Of a stretch of DNA of 64,000 bases, positions 17,500 through 26,179 are shown in pieces. The translations under genes were made by a program, and so were the position numbers. The notes beneath the pieces were generated by a model that saw only the letters and a list, made by a program, of their open reading frames with translations, was not told the origin of the DNA and did no database searches. How positions within the stretch are numbered: the first letter of the stretch is position 1; the number at the start of each line of letters is the position of its first letter. The stretch comes from Halobacterium sp. R2-5 (GTDB taxonomy: Archaea; Halobacteriota; Halobacteria; Halobacteriales; Halobacteriaceae), in contig NZ_JAANTH010000001.1 of the NCBI RefSeq assembly GCF_011734195.1, forward strand, positions 186,001 to 250,000, read 5' to 3'.

Positions 17500-18263
17500 C
17501 ACTCGCGTTCGACGAGGTCCTGCTCCTGGGCCTCGCGGATCTCCTCGGCCTGCTCGGCGACGGCCTGGGCCTCCTCGTCGCGGCCGAGCGCCTCCAGCGC
17601 GCGCTGTTTCTCCTCGTAGACGTCGGCCTGCTGGAAGCCCAGCCGGATGGCGTTGTCCAGCGCGTCGAGGGCCTGCTCGTGGCGCTCGCGCTCGTTTTCG
17701 ATGAACCCGAGGTTGTACCACGCCTGGGGCAGGCGGTCGTTCGACCGGACGGCCTTCTCGGCGTGGTAGTAGGCCTCCTCGTCCTCGCCGAACTCCCACA
17801 GCGAGTACGCGAGGTTGGTGTGCGCCTCGGCCTCGAAGTCGCCGTCCTCCGCGACGAAGATGGCCTCGCGGTGGGCGCCGACGGCCTCGTCCCACTCCTC
17901 CATCTGGCCGTGCGCGATGCCCTTGTTCACCCACGCCTCCTGTTCGAGGTCCTCGTCGTCGGTGAAGCGGGCGGCGCGCTCGAACGCGTCGGCGGCCTGC
18001 TCGTGGCGGTTGATGCCGAGGTAGCTGAGGCCGACGTCGACGAGTTCGTCGGCGTCGACGTCCTCGTTCTGGACGACGCGCTCGTCCAGCGAGTCGCTGA
18101 CGACGCGGCTGTCGACGGGGTCGACGCTCGACGGGTCGTCGACGGAGAGCTCCGGCGGGTCGAGGTCGAACGCCTCGTAGGGCTCGTCGAAGCCCTCCCC
18201 CTCGGAGAACTGGTGGTCCGCGACCGGGTCCTCGGGCGGCTCGGGCTCCTCTCGGTCAGTCAT
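17499..18263 (-). CDS. Tetratricopeptide repeat protein
   Basis: A 254-residue acidic protein. Residues 1-75 are a Pro/Glu/Asp-rich disordered region (MTDREEPEPPEDPVAD); from about 80 there are four to five TPR units, for example DVGLSYLGINRHEQAADAFERA, KGIAHGQMEEWDEAVGAH, NLAYSLWEFGEDEEAYYHAE and NLGFIENERERHEQALDALD. The tail is a charged helix. ATG 18263 is set by a CCTTAAC TATA-like element 27 nt upstream. The partner is unknown; coupling with the DUF424 gene suggests a shared function. Confidence 0.85.
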   Translation of the reverse strand: MTDREEPEPPEDPVADHQFSEGEGFDEPYEAFDLDPPELSVDDPSSVDPVDSRVVSDSLDERVVQNEDVDADELVDVGLSYLGINRHEQAADAFERAARFTDDEDLEQEAWVNKGIAHGQMEEWDEAVGAHREAIFVAEDGDFEAEAHTNLAYSLWEFGEDEEAYYHAEKAVRSNDRLPQAWYNLGFIENERERHEQALDALDNAIRLGFQQADVYEEKQRALEALGRDEEAQAVAEQAEEIREAQEQDLVERE

Positions 18264-18288
18264 ACCGTCGCCTAGCGCGGCCGAGAGG

Positions 18289-18292
18289 TTAA
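18289..18292. promoter_or_regulatory. Shared symmetric TATA-like core between divergent starts
   Basis: A single TTAA palindrome within GAGGTTAAGGGC is the only A/T-rich block between the TPR gene and thpR. Its centre is 27.5 nt from each start codon (18263 on minus, 18318 on plus), the spacing expected for leaderless transcripts in both directions. Confidence 0.5.
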
Positions 18293-18317
18293 GGGCAACG
18301 CACCGAGAACGCCCGCT

Positions 18318-18887
18318 ATGCGGCTGTTCGTCAGCGTCGACCTCCCGGATCGCCTCGCCGACGATGTCGCGGACGTGCAGGCGGAGTTCGCGGACGCCGA
18401 CGGCCTCGACTTCGTGGACCCCGAGCAGGCCCACCTCACGCTGAAGTTCCTCGGCGACGTCCCGGAATCCCGCGAGGGCGAGCTAATCGACGCCCTCGAG
18501 TCGGCCGTCGCGGCCAGCGGTGTGGCGCCGTTCGACGCCGAGCTCCGCGGCCTCGGCGTGTTCCCGAGCCTCGACTACATCTCCGTGCTGTGGCTCGGCG
18601 TCGAGGAGGGCGGCGACGAGCTCGCGCGCCTGCACGAGGCAATCGAGGAGCAGTTCGTCGAGGAGCACGGTTTCGACCCGGAGGACCACGAGTTCACGCC
18701 GCACGTCACGCTCGCGCGGATGAAGCACGCCGGCGGCAAGGAACTCGTTCAAGATCTCGTGCGTGAACGCGACCCCGAGGTCGGAACGATGCGCGTCTCC
18801 GAAGTGCGGCTCACGGAGAGCACGCTCACCCCGGAGGGCCCCGAGTACGAGACCGTCCGCGCCGTGGACCTGGCGAGGCGGGCCTGA
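18318..18887 (+). CDS. thpR: RNA 2',3'-cyclic phosphodiesterase (2H superfamily)
   Basis: A 189-residue LigT/ThpR enzyme. Two catalytic HxT motifs, H39-L-T41 ([10 protein letters not shown]) and H129-V-T131 ([10 protein letters not shown]), define the 2H fold. The start [13 protein letters not shown] is the family's usual beginning. Such enzymes open 2',3'-cyclic phosphates on RNA, for example after tRNA intron cleavage. It is upstream of rpl39e on the same strand. A more divergent 2H protein is encoded at 38368-38895. Confidence 0.9.
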   Translation: MRLFVSVDLPDRLADDVADVQAEFADADGLDFVDPEQAHLTLKFLGDVPESREGELIDALESAVAASGVAPFDAELRGLGVFPSLDYISVLWLGVEEGGDELARLHEAIEEQFVEEHGFDPEDHEFTPHVTLARMKHAGGKELVQDLVRERDPEVGTMRVSEVRLTESTLTPEGPEYETVRAVDLARRA

Positions 18888-18940
18888 GCCCGCCGCAGAA
18901 GAACAAGGTTTTAACGCCGGCGGTGGTAGCGGCGAACACT

Positions 18941-19093
18941 ATGGGCAAGAAATCGAAGGCGCAGAAGAAGCGACTGGCGAAGCTCGAACGCCAGAACAGC
19001 CGCGTGCCCGCGTGGGTCATGATGAAGACGAACCGGGACGTCCAGCGCAACCCGAAGCGCCGCAACTGGCGGCGTAACGACACCGACGAATAA
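18941..19093 (+). CDS. rpl39e: Ribosomal protein L39e
   Basis: A 50-residue basic large-subunit protein near the peptide exit tunnel: [19 protein letters not shown], then [20 protein letters not shown] and NWRRNDTDE. The size and the NPKRRNWRR end are diagnostic. TTTTAAC about 30 nt upstream of ATG 18941 is a good TATA-like element. Its TAA overlaps the rpl31e ATG (TAATG), starting an operon with rpl31e and tif6. Confidence 0.97.
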   Translation: MGKKSKAQKKRLAKLERQNSRVPAWVMMKTNRDVQRNPKRRNWRRNDTDE

Positions 19094-19371
19094 TGTCCGC
19101 CAGCGACTTCGAGGAGCGCATCGTCACCGTGCCGCTCCGCGACGTGACGAAGGTGCCGAACCACGAACAGGCCGGACAGGCGATGACCATCATCCGCGAA
19201 CACCTCGCGAAGCACTTCGCGGTCGAGGAGGACGAGGTCCGCCTCGACCCCTCCATCAACGAGGCCATCTGGTCGGAAGGCCAGAAGAACCCGCCGCGGA
19301 AGGTCCGCGTGCACGCCGCGCGCTTCGTCGAGGACGGCGAGACGGTCGTCGAAGCCGAGTACGAAGAGTAA
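19093..19371 (+). CDS. rpl31e: Ribosomal protein L31e
   Basis: Ninety-two residues: [20 protein letters not shown] ... [19 protein letters not shown] ... [20 protein letters not shown]. These are the standard L31e blocks of archaea and eukaryotes. The protein sits at the rim of the exit tunnel. Start overlaps the rpl39e stop by one base; the stop is followed after 4 nt by the TTG start of tif6. Confidence 0.97.
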   Translation: MSASDFEERIVTVPLRDVTKVPNHEQAGQAMTIIREHLAKHFAVEEDEVRLDPSINEAIWSEGQKNPPRKVRVHAARFVEDGETVVEAEYEE

Positions 19372-19375
19372 GAAC

Positions 19376-20041
19376 TTGTTACGCGCTGCCTTCCTCGGCT
19401 CTCCGTACGTCGGCGTCTTCGCTCGCGCGACGAGCGACTGCGTCGTCGTCCGCCCGGACCTCTCCGAGGAGCAGACCGACGCCGTCGCCGAGGAGCTCGG
19501 CGTCCCCGCGGTACCGACGACCGTCGGCGGGTCGTCGACGGTCGGCTCGCTGGTCGCCGGGAACTCGAACGGCCTGCTCGTCAGCGGGCGCATCCGGCAG
19601 CGCGAGCGCGACCGCATCGAGGACGCTGTCGACGTCTCCGTCGGCGAGCTCCCCGGCCGCGTGAACGCCGCGGGGAACGTCGTCGTCGCGAACGACAACG
19701 GCGCGTACGTCCACTCGGAGCTCTCCCGGGAGGCCGTCCAGGCCGTCGAGGACGCGCTCGACGTGCCCGTGACTCGCGGCCGGCTCGCCGGCGTGAACAC
19801 GGTCGGCACCGCCGCGGTCGCGACGAACGACGGCGTGCTCTGCCACCCCAAGTCCACGGACGGCGAGCTCGACGATATCGAGGACGCGCTGGACGTGCGC
19901 GCGGACGTCGGCACCGTGAACTACGGCGCTCCTCTCGTGGGCTCCGGGCTCGTCGCCAACGACGACGGCTACGTCGTCGGCGAGGACACCACCGGCCCCG
20001 AGCTCGGGCGCATCGACGACGCGCTCGGCTACATCGACTGA
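19376..20041 (+). CDS. tif6: Translation initiation factor aIF6
   Basis: A 221-residue ribosome anti-association factor with five quasi-identical repeats (pentein fold): for example [78 protein letters not shown]. It uses a TTG start (19376), fixed by family alignment because [18 protein letters not shown] is the true N-terminus and no ATG is available. Only 4 nt separate it from rpl31e. Confidence 0.95.
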   Translation: MLRAAFLGSPYVGVFARATSDCVVVRPDLSEEQTDAVAEELGVPAVPTTVGGSSTVGSLVAGNSNGLLVSGRIRQRERDRIEDAVDVSVGELPGRVNAAGNVVVANDNGAYVHSELSREAVQAVEDALDVPVTRGRLAGVNTVGTAAVATNDGVLCHPKSTDGELDDIEDALDVRADVGTVNYGAPLVGSGLVANDDGYVVGEDTTGPELGRIDDALGYID

Positions 20042-20170
20042 CGGCTGTTTTCTCACTGCGCCTCTCGCTTCGATTCGACGAGGGCTGATACCCCCGGGGA
20101 CGGCGGTTTTACCGCCCCGCCGAGTTCCCGAGTAGGAAGATACTTCCCCGTCGCTCCCGGAATTTTGGGT

Positions 20171-20638
20171 ATGAGTCTTGGAGGCGGCGGCGGTCAACAG
20201 CAGCTTCAGCAGCTTTCACAGGAAATTCAGGCCCTCGAAGAGGAGAAAGAGGAACTCGAGGAGGAAGTCGAGGACCTCGAGGCCGAGAAGGTCGAGATCG
20301 ACGAGGCCCAGGAGGCCCTCGACGTGCTCGAAACCGGCTCGACCGTGCAGGTCCCGCTCGGCGGCGACACGTACGTCCGCGCCGAGGTCGAGGACATCGA
20401 CGAGGTCGTCGTCAGCCTCGGCGGCGGCTACGCGGCCGAGCAGGACGCCGACGACGCGGCGGACGTGCTCGACGAGAAGCGCGAGGCGGTCGACGAGCGC
20501 ATCGAGGACGTCCGCTCGGAGATCGCGGAGGTCGAAGAGGAGCAGGAGGCCCTCGAACAGCAGGCACAGCAGGCCCAGCAGCAGATGATGCAGCAGCAGA
20601 TGCAGGCCCAGCAGCAACAGCAGCAGGACGGCGAGTAA
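20171..20638 (+). CDS. pfdA: Prefoldin subunit alpha
   Basis: A 155-residue chaperone subunit. A Gly/Gln N-terminus (MSLGGGGGQQQ) leads to two long coiled coils flanking a beta-hairpin (LETGSTVQVPLGGDTYVRAE, VVVSLGGGYAAEQD), ending in an unusual Gln/Met-rich tail (QQMMQQQMQAQQQQQQ). Prefoldin passes unfolded proteins to the thermosome. The start is ATG 20171; a TTG two codons earlier is less likely. It lies 4 nt before ftsY. Confidence 0.93.
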   Translation: MSLGGGGGQQQLQQLSQEIQALEEEKEELEEEVEDLEAEKVEIDEAQEALDVLETGSTVQVPLGGDTYVRAEVEDIDEVVVSLGGGYAAEQDADDAADVLDEKREAVDERIEDVRSEIAEVEEEQEALEQQAQQAQQQMMQQQMQAQQQQQQDGE

Positions 20639-20642
20639 GGGC

Positions 20643-21884
20643 ATGTTCGACGGGCTGAAGGACAAGCTCTCGAACTTCCGCGAGGACGCCGAGGAGGTCG
20701 CCGAGGAAAACGCCGAGGAGCTCGACGACCCGGAGGCGGAAGCGGTCGAGGGCGACGAGGCGGCGGCAGCGGAGTCCGAAGAAGCGGGAGCAGCCGACGC
20801 AGCAGCGGTCGAAGCGGAGCCGGACGAGGCGGCCGAAGCGGCAGCGGAGCCCGCGGAGGCCGAGGCTCCGGAACCGGATTCTCTCGACGAGGAAGACGCC
20901 GGAGCGGAGGCTGAAGTCGAGCCGGCCGAGGAGTCCGAGGCCGAAGCCGAGGACGAATCCGGCGAGGAAGCGGAGGACGACAGCTCTGGCGGCGGGTTCG
21001 TGAGCAAGGCGACGTCGTTCGCTCGCGGGCGCGTCGTCATCGAGGAGGAGGACCTCGAGGAGCCGTTGCGCGAGCTGGAGTTCGCGCTGCTGGAGAGCGA
21101 CGTGGAGATGAGCGTCGCCGAGGAGATTCTCGACCAGATTCGGTCGGACCTCGTCGGCGAGGAGCGGAAGTTCACCGAGAGCACCGGCGCGCTCGTCGAG
21201 GACGCGCTCCGGGACGCGCTGCTGTCGGTCATCGACGTGAACGGCTTCGACTTCGAGGAGGCCATCGCGGCGGCCGAGAAGCCGGTGACGGTCGTGTTCA
21301 CGGGCGTCAACGGCGTCGGGAAGACGACAACCATCGCGAAGCTCTCGAAGCGCCTCGAGGACCAAGGGTACTCGGTCGTGCTGGCGAACGGCGACACGTA
21401 CCGCGCCGGCGCGAACGAGCAGCTCCAGGAGCACGCCGACAACCTCGGCGTGAAGCTCATCAGCCACGAGCAGGGCGGCGACCCGACCGCGGTGGTGTAC
21501 GACGCCGTCGAGTACGCGGAGGCCAACGACATTGATGTCGTGCTCGGCGACACCGCCGGCCGGCTGCACACCTCCGACGACCTGATGTCGCAACTGGAGA
21601 AGCTCGACCGCGTCGTCGACCCGGACTACACGGTGTTCGTCGACGAGGCGGTCGCGGGCCAGGACGCAGTCAACCGCGCCAGCGAGTTCGACAGCGCGGC
21701 CGCCATCGACGGCACGATTCTGACGATGGCGGACGCCGACAGCCAGGGCGGCGCCGCCATCTCCGTCGCCCGCGTCACCGGGAAGCCGATCCTGTTCCTC
21801 GGCACCGGCCAGGGGTACGACGACCTCCGGAAGTTCGACCCGGAGGCGCTCGTCGACGACCTGCTCGAAGAGGACGAAGAGTAG
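20643..21884 (+). CDS. ftsY: Signal recognition particle receptor FtsY, with an altered G4 motif
   Basis: A 413-residue SRP receptor GTPase. Residues 1-120 are an acidic Ala/Glu-rich A domain (EAEAVEGDEAAAAESEEAGA) with no hydrophobic segment; the N domain spans about 125-210; the G domain has Walker A GVNGVGKT (221-228), DTYRAGA and G3 DTAGR. The G4 motif, normally TKxD, reads TMAD (361-364), with M362 in place of the lysine that packs on guanine. SRP54 in the same window keeps TKLD. It follows pfdA by 4 nt and completes a ribosome/targeting operon. Confidence 0.93.
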   Translation: MFDGLKDKLSNFREDAEEVAEENAEELDDPEAEAVEGDEAAAAESEEAGAADAAAVEAEPDEAAEAAAEPAEAEAPEPDSLDEEDAGAEAEVEPAEESEAEAEDESGEEAEDDSSGGGFVSKATSFARGRVVIEEEDLEEPLRELEFALLESDVEMSVAEEILDQIRSDLVGEERKFTESTGALVEDALRDALLSVIDVNGFDFEEAIAAAEKPVTVVFTGVNGVGKTTTIAKLSKRLEDQGYSVVLANGDTYRAGANEQLQEHADNLGVKLISHEQGGDPTAVVYDAVEYAEANDIDVVLGDTAGRLHTSDDLMSQLEKLDRVVDPDYTVFVDEAVAGQDAVNRASEFDSAAAIDGTILTMADADSQGGAAISVARVTGKPILFLGTGQGYDDLRKFDPEALVDDLLEEDEE

Positions 21885-21920
21885 CCTCTCGATTCTACGG
21901 TTTTCCCGTTTACCGACCGC

Positions 21921-22352
21921 TCAGACTGGCGTGTCGGGTTCGGTCGTCTCCGCGTCGACGAGTACGAAGTCGAGTCGCCGGTCGTCGCGGTCGTACGCGC
22001 GCACGTCCTCGACGTTCCACGGCGGCACCGCAACGAGCACGGTCGCGTGGAGGTCGTCGGTGACGGAGACCGTCGGGTCGCCGTCCGGATGCGAGACGAA
22101 CCGGCCGGCGGTCTGGCCGGTCGGCGTCGCGAGGTCCACGCCGAAGACGCCCGCCAGCGAGCTGCCGGCGTCCGGGAAGTAGAAGTCCGAGAGCACCGGC
22201 GTCTCCGCGTCCAGCCCCGTCAGCGGGCCGTCCGTCGGCCGCAGGTCGCCAGCGCGCGTCGCGGCGAGCCGCACCGAGAGTTCGCCCGGGTCGGCGTCCG
22301 CCGCGAGCTCACAGAGCACTGAGACGAGCGCTCTCGTAGCGTACGTAGGCAC
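21921..22352 (-). CDS. Uncharacterised haloarchaeal protein
   Basis: A 143-residue protein, [20 protein letters not shown] ... [27 protein letters not shown] ... [18 protein letters not shown]. It seems a mixed alpha/beta fold without signal peptide or membrane segment. It sits convergent to ftsY and divergent from srp54, a place where haloarchaeal genomes commonly have an uncharacterised gene. No domain recognised. Confidence 0.65.
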   Translation of the reverse strand: MPTYATRALVSVLCELAADADPGELSVRLAATRAGDLRPTDGPLTGLDAETPVLSDFYFPDAGSSLAGVFGVDLATPTGQTAGRFVSHPDGDPTVSVTDDLHATVLVAVPPWNVEDVRAYDRDDRRLDFVLVDAETTEPDTPV

Positions 22353-22411
22353 GAGCGGACGTACGGCGTCACCCGGGTTGAACGTATCGACTGTCGTGAA
22401 CGAAGGCGCTG

Positions 22412-22504
22412 CTCACGGTTCGCTGCGCTCGCCGCTCGCGTTAACGTGGCGCGTCGGCGACGCGACTCACGGCTCGCTACGCTCGCCGTTCGTCATAACG
22501 TGGC
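22412..22504 (+). repeat. Tandem pair of 39-nt imperfect direct repeats before srp54
   Basis: Copies at 22412-22450 and 22466-22504 match at 33 of 39 positions, both starting CTCACGG and ending AACGTGGC, with internal palindromes (TCGCTGCGCTCG). The starting phrase resembles the CTGCTCACGG linker of the hairpin arrays elsewhere in the window. They lie in the 220-nt gap before srp54. Confidence 0.6.
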
Positions 22505-22572
22505 CTCCCTCCGGTCGGCCACGCTCCGCAGAAAAAGGCTCTTACGCCCCCACCGCCTATCAGTTGGTAATA

Positions 22573-23964
22573 ATGGTACTCGACGACCTCGGGAGTTCCC
22601 TGCGGGGGACCCTCGACAAGCTCCGCGGGAAGTCCCGCATCTCCGAGGAGGACGTCGACGAAATCGTCAAGGAGATTCAGCGGTCGCTGCTCCAGGCGGA
22701 CGTCGACGTGAGCCTCGTGATGGAGCTATCGGACTCCATCGAAGAGCGCGCCCTGGAGGAGGAGCCGCCGGGCGGGACGTCCGCCCGCGACCACGTCCTC
22801 CGCATCGTCTACGAGGAGCTCGTCGACCTGGTCGGCGACTCCACGGAGATCCCCCTGGAGAACCAGACCATCCTGCTGGCGGGCCTGCAGGGCTCCGGGA
22901 AGACGACGACCGCCGCGAAGATGGCGTGGTGGTTCTCGAAGAAGGGGCTCCGGCCCGCGGTCATCCAGACGGACACGTTCCGGCCCGGCGCGTACGACCA
23001 AGCCGAGCAGATGACCGAGCGCGCGGAGGTCGCGTTCTACGGCGACCCCGACGAGGACGACCCCGTGAAGATCGCCCGCGACGGCCTCGAAGCCACCGAG
23101 GACGCCGACGTCCACATCGTGGACACGGCGGGCCGCCACGCGCTCGAAGACGACCTCATCAGCGAGATCGAGGACATCGAGTCCGCGGTCGAGCCCGACC
23201 GCAGCCTGCTCGTGCTCGACGCCGCCATCGGCCAGGGCGCGAAAGACCAGGCCCGCGAGTTCGACGACTCCATCGGCATCGACGGCGTCGCCATCACGAA
23301 GCTCGACGGGACGGCGAAGGGTGGCGGTGCGCTGACGGCCGTCGACGAGACGGGCTCGACCATCGCGTTCCTCGGGACCGGGGAGACGGTCCAGGACATC
23401 GAGCGCTTCGAGCCGGACAGCTTCATCTCGCGGCTGCTCGGGATGGGCGACCTCAAGCAGCTCACCGAGCGCGTCGAGCGCGCGATGGAGGAGACCGGGC
23501 TCGAGGAGGACGACGACTGGGACCCCGAGGACATGATGAAGGGGGAGTTCACCCTGAAGGACATGCGCAAGCAGATGGAGGCCATGGACAACATGGGTCC
23601 CCTCGACCAGGTGATGGACATGATTCCGGGGATGGGCGGCGGCATGATGGACCAGCTCCCGGACGACGCGATGGACGTCACCCAGGAGCGCATGCGGAAC
23701 TTCGAGGTCATCATGGACTCGATGACCGAGGAGGAACTGGAGAACCCCCGCTCCATCGGCGCCTCGCAGGTCCGGCGCATCGCGAAGGGCTCCGGGAAGA
23801 GCGAGGACACCATCCGGGAGTTGCTCGACCAGCACAAGATGATGTCCCAGACGATGAAGCAGTTCCAGGGGATGGGCGACGGGGACATGCAGCGCATGAT
23901 GAAGCAGATGCAGCAGGGCGGCGGCGGTGGCGGCGGAGGCGGCGGCTTCGGCGGGATGTTCTGA
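22573..23964 (+). CDS. srp54: Signal recognition particle protein SRP54 (Ffh)
   Basis: A 463-residue GTPase that binds signal sequences and 7S RNA. N domain 1-85; G domain with GLQGSGKTT near 108-116, [10 protein letters not shown] and an intact G4 [10 protein letters not shown]; a Met-rich M domain from about 320 ([27 protein letters not shown]), ending in a glycine run followed by FGGMF. ATG 22573 is chosen because [17 protein letters not shown] is the family start and the codons before it come from direct repeats. Confidence 0.96.
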   Translation: MVLDDLGSSLRGTLDKLRGKSRISEEDVDEIVKEIQRSLLQADVDVSLVMELSDSIEERALEEEPPGGTSARDHVLRIVYEELVDLVGDSTEIPLENQTILLAGLQGSGKTTTAAKMAWWFSKKGLRPAVIQTDTFRPGAYDQAEQMTERAEVAFYGDPDEDDPVKIARDGLEATEDADVHIVDTAGRHALEDDLISEIEDIESAVEPDRSLLVLDAAIGQGAKDQAREFDDSIGIDGVAITKLDGTAKGGGALTAVDETGSTIAFLGTGETVQDIERFEPDSFISRLLGMGDLKQLTERVERAMEETGLEEDDDWDPEDMMKGEFTLKDMRKQMEAMDNMGPLDQVMDMIPGMGGGMMDQLPDDAMDVTQERMRNFEVIMDSMTEEELENPRSIGASQVRRIAKGSGKSEDTIRELLDQHKMMSQTMKQFQGMGDGDMQRMMKQMQQGGGGGGGGGGFGGMF

Positions 23965-24012
23965 CCGGGCCGACCAGTACTGTTTTGACGCTGGCCGCGG
24001 ACGTCGGCGTGA

Positions 24013-24951
24013 ATGACCGCCATAGGGCCGGCAGCGCGGCGCGCTCGGGTGCGGCGAGTGACGCGCGTGCCGGCCGACGAGGTGCCGGACGCGTACCCGC
24101 TGGACGCGGCTGCGAGCCATGCGCTCGAACTCGTCGTCGAACGCGAGCGCGGCGACGGCGAGCCGCGGACCGACGGCGCGGGCGAGCCGGTCCGCGTCTA
24201 CGAGGCGTGGCCGAGCGGCGGCCACGCGGGCAGCCGGTTGGCGCGGCTCCTGGACGCCGTCGGCGAGCCCTCGGGGAACCCGGGCGCGCTCGACGGCGAG
24301 CGCGTCGTCCTCGAACCGGTCGAGGGCGCCCATCGCGTGGACGTGGACGCGACGCGCGCGCTCCACCAGCGGGCCGCGCCGGCGAGCGTGGACACGCACT
24401 CGCTGGCGGAAGTAGCGATCGCCGCGGGCGCGCTCGCGGGCCTGCTCGCGTTCTCACTCGTGGGAGTGTCGGGGCGTGCGGCCGTCGCACTCGCGGCGCT
24501 CGCGGCGGTCGTGCTGCCGCTCTCGCTGGGCTACGACGCGTGGCGGACCCGGGACGCGACGTGGACGCCGCGCCCGCTCCCGTGGGCCACCGCCGGCGTC
24601 GTCCCCGCCCTGAACGTGGCCGTCGCAGCCGCGTACCTCGTCCGGAAGTCGGTCGCCATCGACGACCCCGAGGTCGCCGAGGACGTCTGGCGGGACCTGC
24701 TCGCGGGCGCGGTCGTCGCGTTCGCGGCGGGGCTCGTGCTCGCGGCGTTCGACCCGACGTTCCCCGTCGGTGCGACCGTTTTCGCTCACGCGTGGGCGCT
24801 CGCCCCCGTCGCCGTCTACCTCGACGGCCGGTCGTCGCGCCACGGCGACAGCCCGCCGAACCGCGCGCCGTGGGTCGCGGCCGCGGCCGTCCTCGGCGGC
24901 GCCGGCGGGCTCGTCTACCTCCTGCGGACGGACGGCATCGAGCTACAGTAA
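24013..24951 (+). CDS. Uncharacterised membrane protein with a soluble N-terminal domain
   Basis: A 312-residue protein. Residues 1-130 form a soluble region (RVTRVPADEVPDAYPLDAAA ... GERVVLEPVEGAHRVDV) that may bind a ligand; residues 138-305 contain five to six hydrophobic segments separated by YDAWRTRDATWTPRPLPW and DPEVAEDVWRDLL. I recognise no family. It overlaps the convergent Nudix gene by 9 nt. Confidence 0.65.
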   Translation: MTAIGPAARRARVRRVTRVPADEVPDAYPLDAAASHALELVVERERGDGEPRTDGAGEPVRVYEAWPSGGHAGSRLARLLDAVGEPSGNPGALDGERVVLEPVEGAHRVDVDATRALHQRAAPASVDTHSLAEVAIAAGALAGLLAFSLVGVSGRAAVALAALAAVVLPLSLGYDAWRTRDATWTPRPLPWATAGVVPALNVAVAAAYLVRKSVAIDDPEVAEDVWRDLLAGAVVAFAAGLVLAAFDPTFPVGATVFAHAWALAPVAVYLDGRSSRHGDSPPNRAPWVAAAAVLGGAGGLVYLLRTDGIELQ

Positions 24952-25521
24952 CGGGAGAATCCGCTCGCGGTCGCGGAAGTTCTCGGGAAGGCCCGCGGCG
25001 TCGAACCACCGCACGTCCTCGATTTCGGGCTCTCCGGAGGAGACGCGGACGAGCGGCGCCGCACGGCGGCCGCCGACGCGCCGGCCCGTGAACACGACCA
25101 GCGGGACGTGGACGCGCTCGGGCCCGCCGTAGTCGACGGCGAAGTCCCGCGCGTACAGCACGCCCGTCACTTCCGCCTCGATGTTCGTCTCCTCGCGGGT
25201 CTCCCGGACGGCCGTCTCCGCGAGCGACTCGCCGGGGTCCTGCGCGCCGCCGGGGTTCGTCCAGCCGTCCCGGTAGCCCTGCCGGACGCCGAGCACGCGG
25301 CCGTCCTCGACGACCACGAGCCCGCCGACGCCCGGCAGCCGGTCGAGTTGCTCGTCGACGGATGACGGGAACGGGTCCTCGGTGGCGTGTGGCGGCGGGT
25401 CGACGGGCTGCGGGTCGAGCATCGGGGCGTCTCCGTCGGCGTGCTCGGCGACCGCTTCCTCGCGGAGCCGTCCGGTGCGCTCGCGGAGCCACTCGGCGAC
25501 CGCCTCGGGGTCCTCGGTCAC
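24943..25521 (-). CDS. Nudix hydrolase
   Basis: A 192-residue protein with a complete Nudix box, G92-x5-E98-x7-R106-E107-x2-E110-E111 (GGAQDPGESLAETAVRETREE), which binds Mg and cleaves nucleoside diphosphates linked to another group. Residues 1-60 form a helical, acidic N-terminal extension. I set the start at GTG 25521 because CTTTTTGC (near 25545-25552) is about 28 nt upstream; an ATG at 25608 is possible but would overlap the divergent gene and add a basic stretch. Substrate unknown. Confidence 0.85.
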   Translation of the reverse strand: MTEDPEAVAEWLRERTGRLREEAVAEHADGDAPMLDPQPVDPPPHATEDPFPSSVDEQLDRLPGVGGLVVVEDGRVLGVRQGYRDGWTNPGGAQDPGESLAETAVRETREETNIEAEVTGVLYARDFAVDYGGPERVHVPLVVFTGRRVGGRRAAPLVRVSSGEPEIEDVRWFDAAGLPENFRDRERILPLL

Positions 25522-25600
25522 GGCCGGGAGTTCGCGCGCGTTCCGCAAAAAGCCACGCCCGCCGGCGGGTTTTTTCCCACGCGACTGCGTGCAGTCCGGC

Positions 25601-26179
25601 ATGACCATCCGCGCGGTCGCCGGGGACGCCTACCGGGAGGCGTTCGGCATCCTCGTCCTGTCGGCCGCCGCGAGCGTCTTCTCCGGGGTCGTGCTCGGCG
25701 GGATGGAGCGCGAGCTCACCGTCGTCCCCGGCCTGCTCACCATCGTCCCCGCGCTGCTGGCGACCCGCGGGAGCGTCTACGGCTCGCTCGGCGCGCGGCT
25801 CGCGACCGGGCTCCACCAGGGGCTCGTCGACCCCGAGCTCGGCGTGCCGAGCCGACGCGTGCGCTCGGCGGTCGTCGCGGCGATGCTGAACGGCGTCGTC
25901 ATCTCCGCTATCGCCGCCGTCGCCGGCTACGGCATCCGGTACGCGCTCGACCTCGCGGTCGCGCCGCTGGCCGCGCTCGTCGTCGTCGCGCTCGTCGCGG
26001 GCGTGCTCTCCGGCGCGGGGCTGACGCTCGTCGTCATCGTCACGGTGTTCGTCGGCTACCGCCGCGGCCTCAACCCGGACGCGCTCGCCGGCCCCGTCGT
26101 CACCACGACCGGCGACGTCATCGGCATCGCGACGATGCTCGCCGGCGCGCGCCTCGCTATCGCCGCCGGGGTGGTGTGA
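25601..26179 (+). CDS. MgtE/SLC41-like divalent cation transporter, first membrane half
   Basis: A 192-residue protein consisting only of an SLC41/MgtE-type five-helix membrane domain: ILVLSAAASVFSGVVLGGME, LLTIVPALLATRGSVYGSLGARL, and the closing VVTTTGDVIGIATMLAGARL. The PALLATRGSVYGSLG and TTTGDVIG signatures line the ion pathway. There is no cytoplasmic N or CBS domain. The next gene starts immediately after its TGA and encodes a second half, so the pair probably forms a pseudo-symmetric pore. Confidence 0.85.
   Translation: MTIRAVAGDAYREAFGILVLSAAASVFSGVVLGGMERELTVVPGLLTIVPALLATRGSVYGSLGARLATGLHQGLVDPELGVPSRRVRSAVVAAMLNGVVISAIAAVAGYGIRYALDLAVAPLAALVVVALVAGVLSGAGLTLVVIVTVFVGYRRGLNPDALAGPVVTTTGDVIGIATMLAGARLAIAAGVV

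Noticed and set aside
24943-25608. A longer Nudix protein starting at ATG 25608
   Set aside because: It would overlap the divergent transporter gene and lacks a promoter, while GTG 25521 has a TATA-like element at the expected distance.
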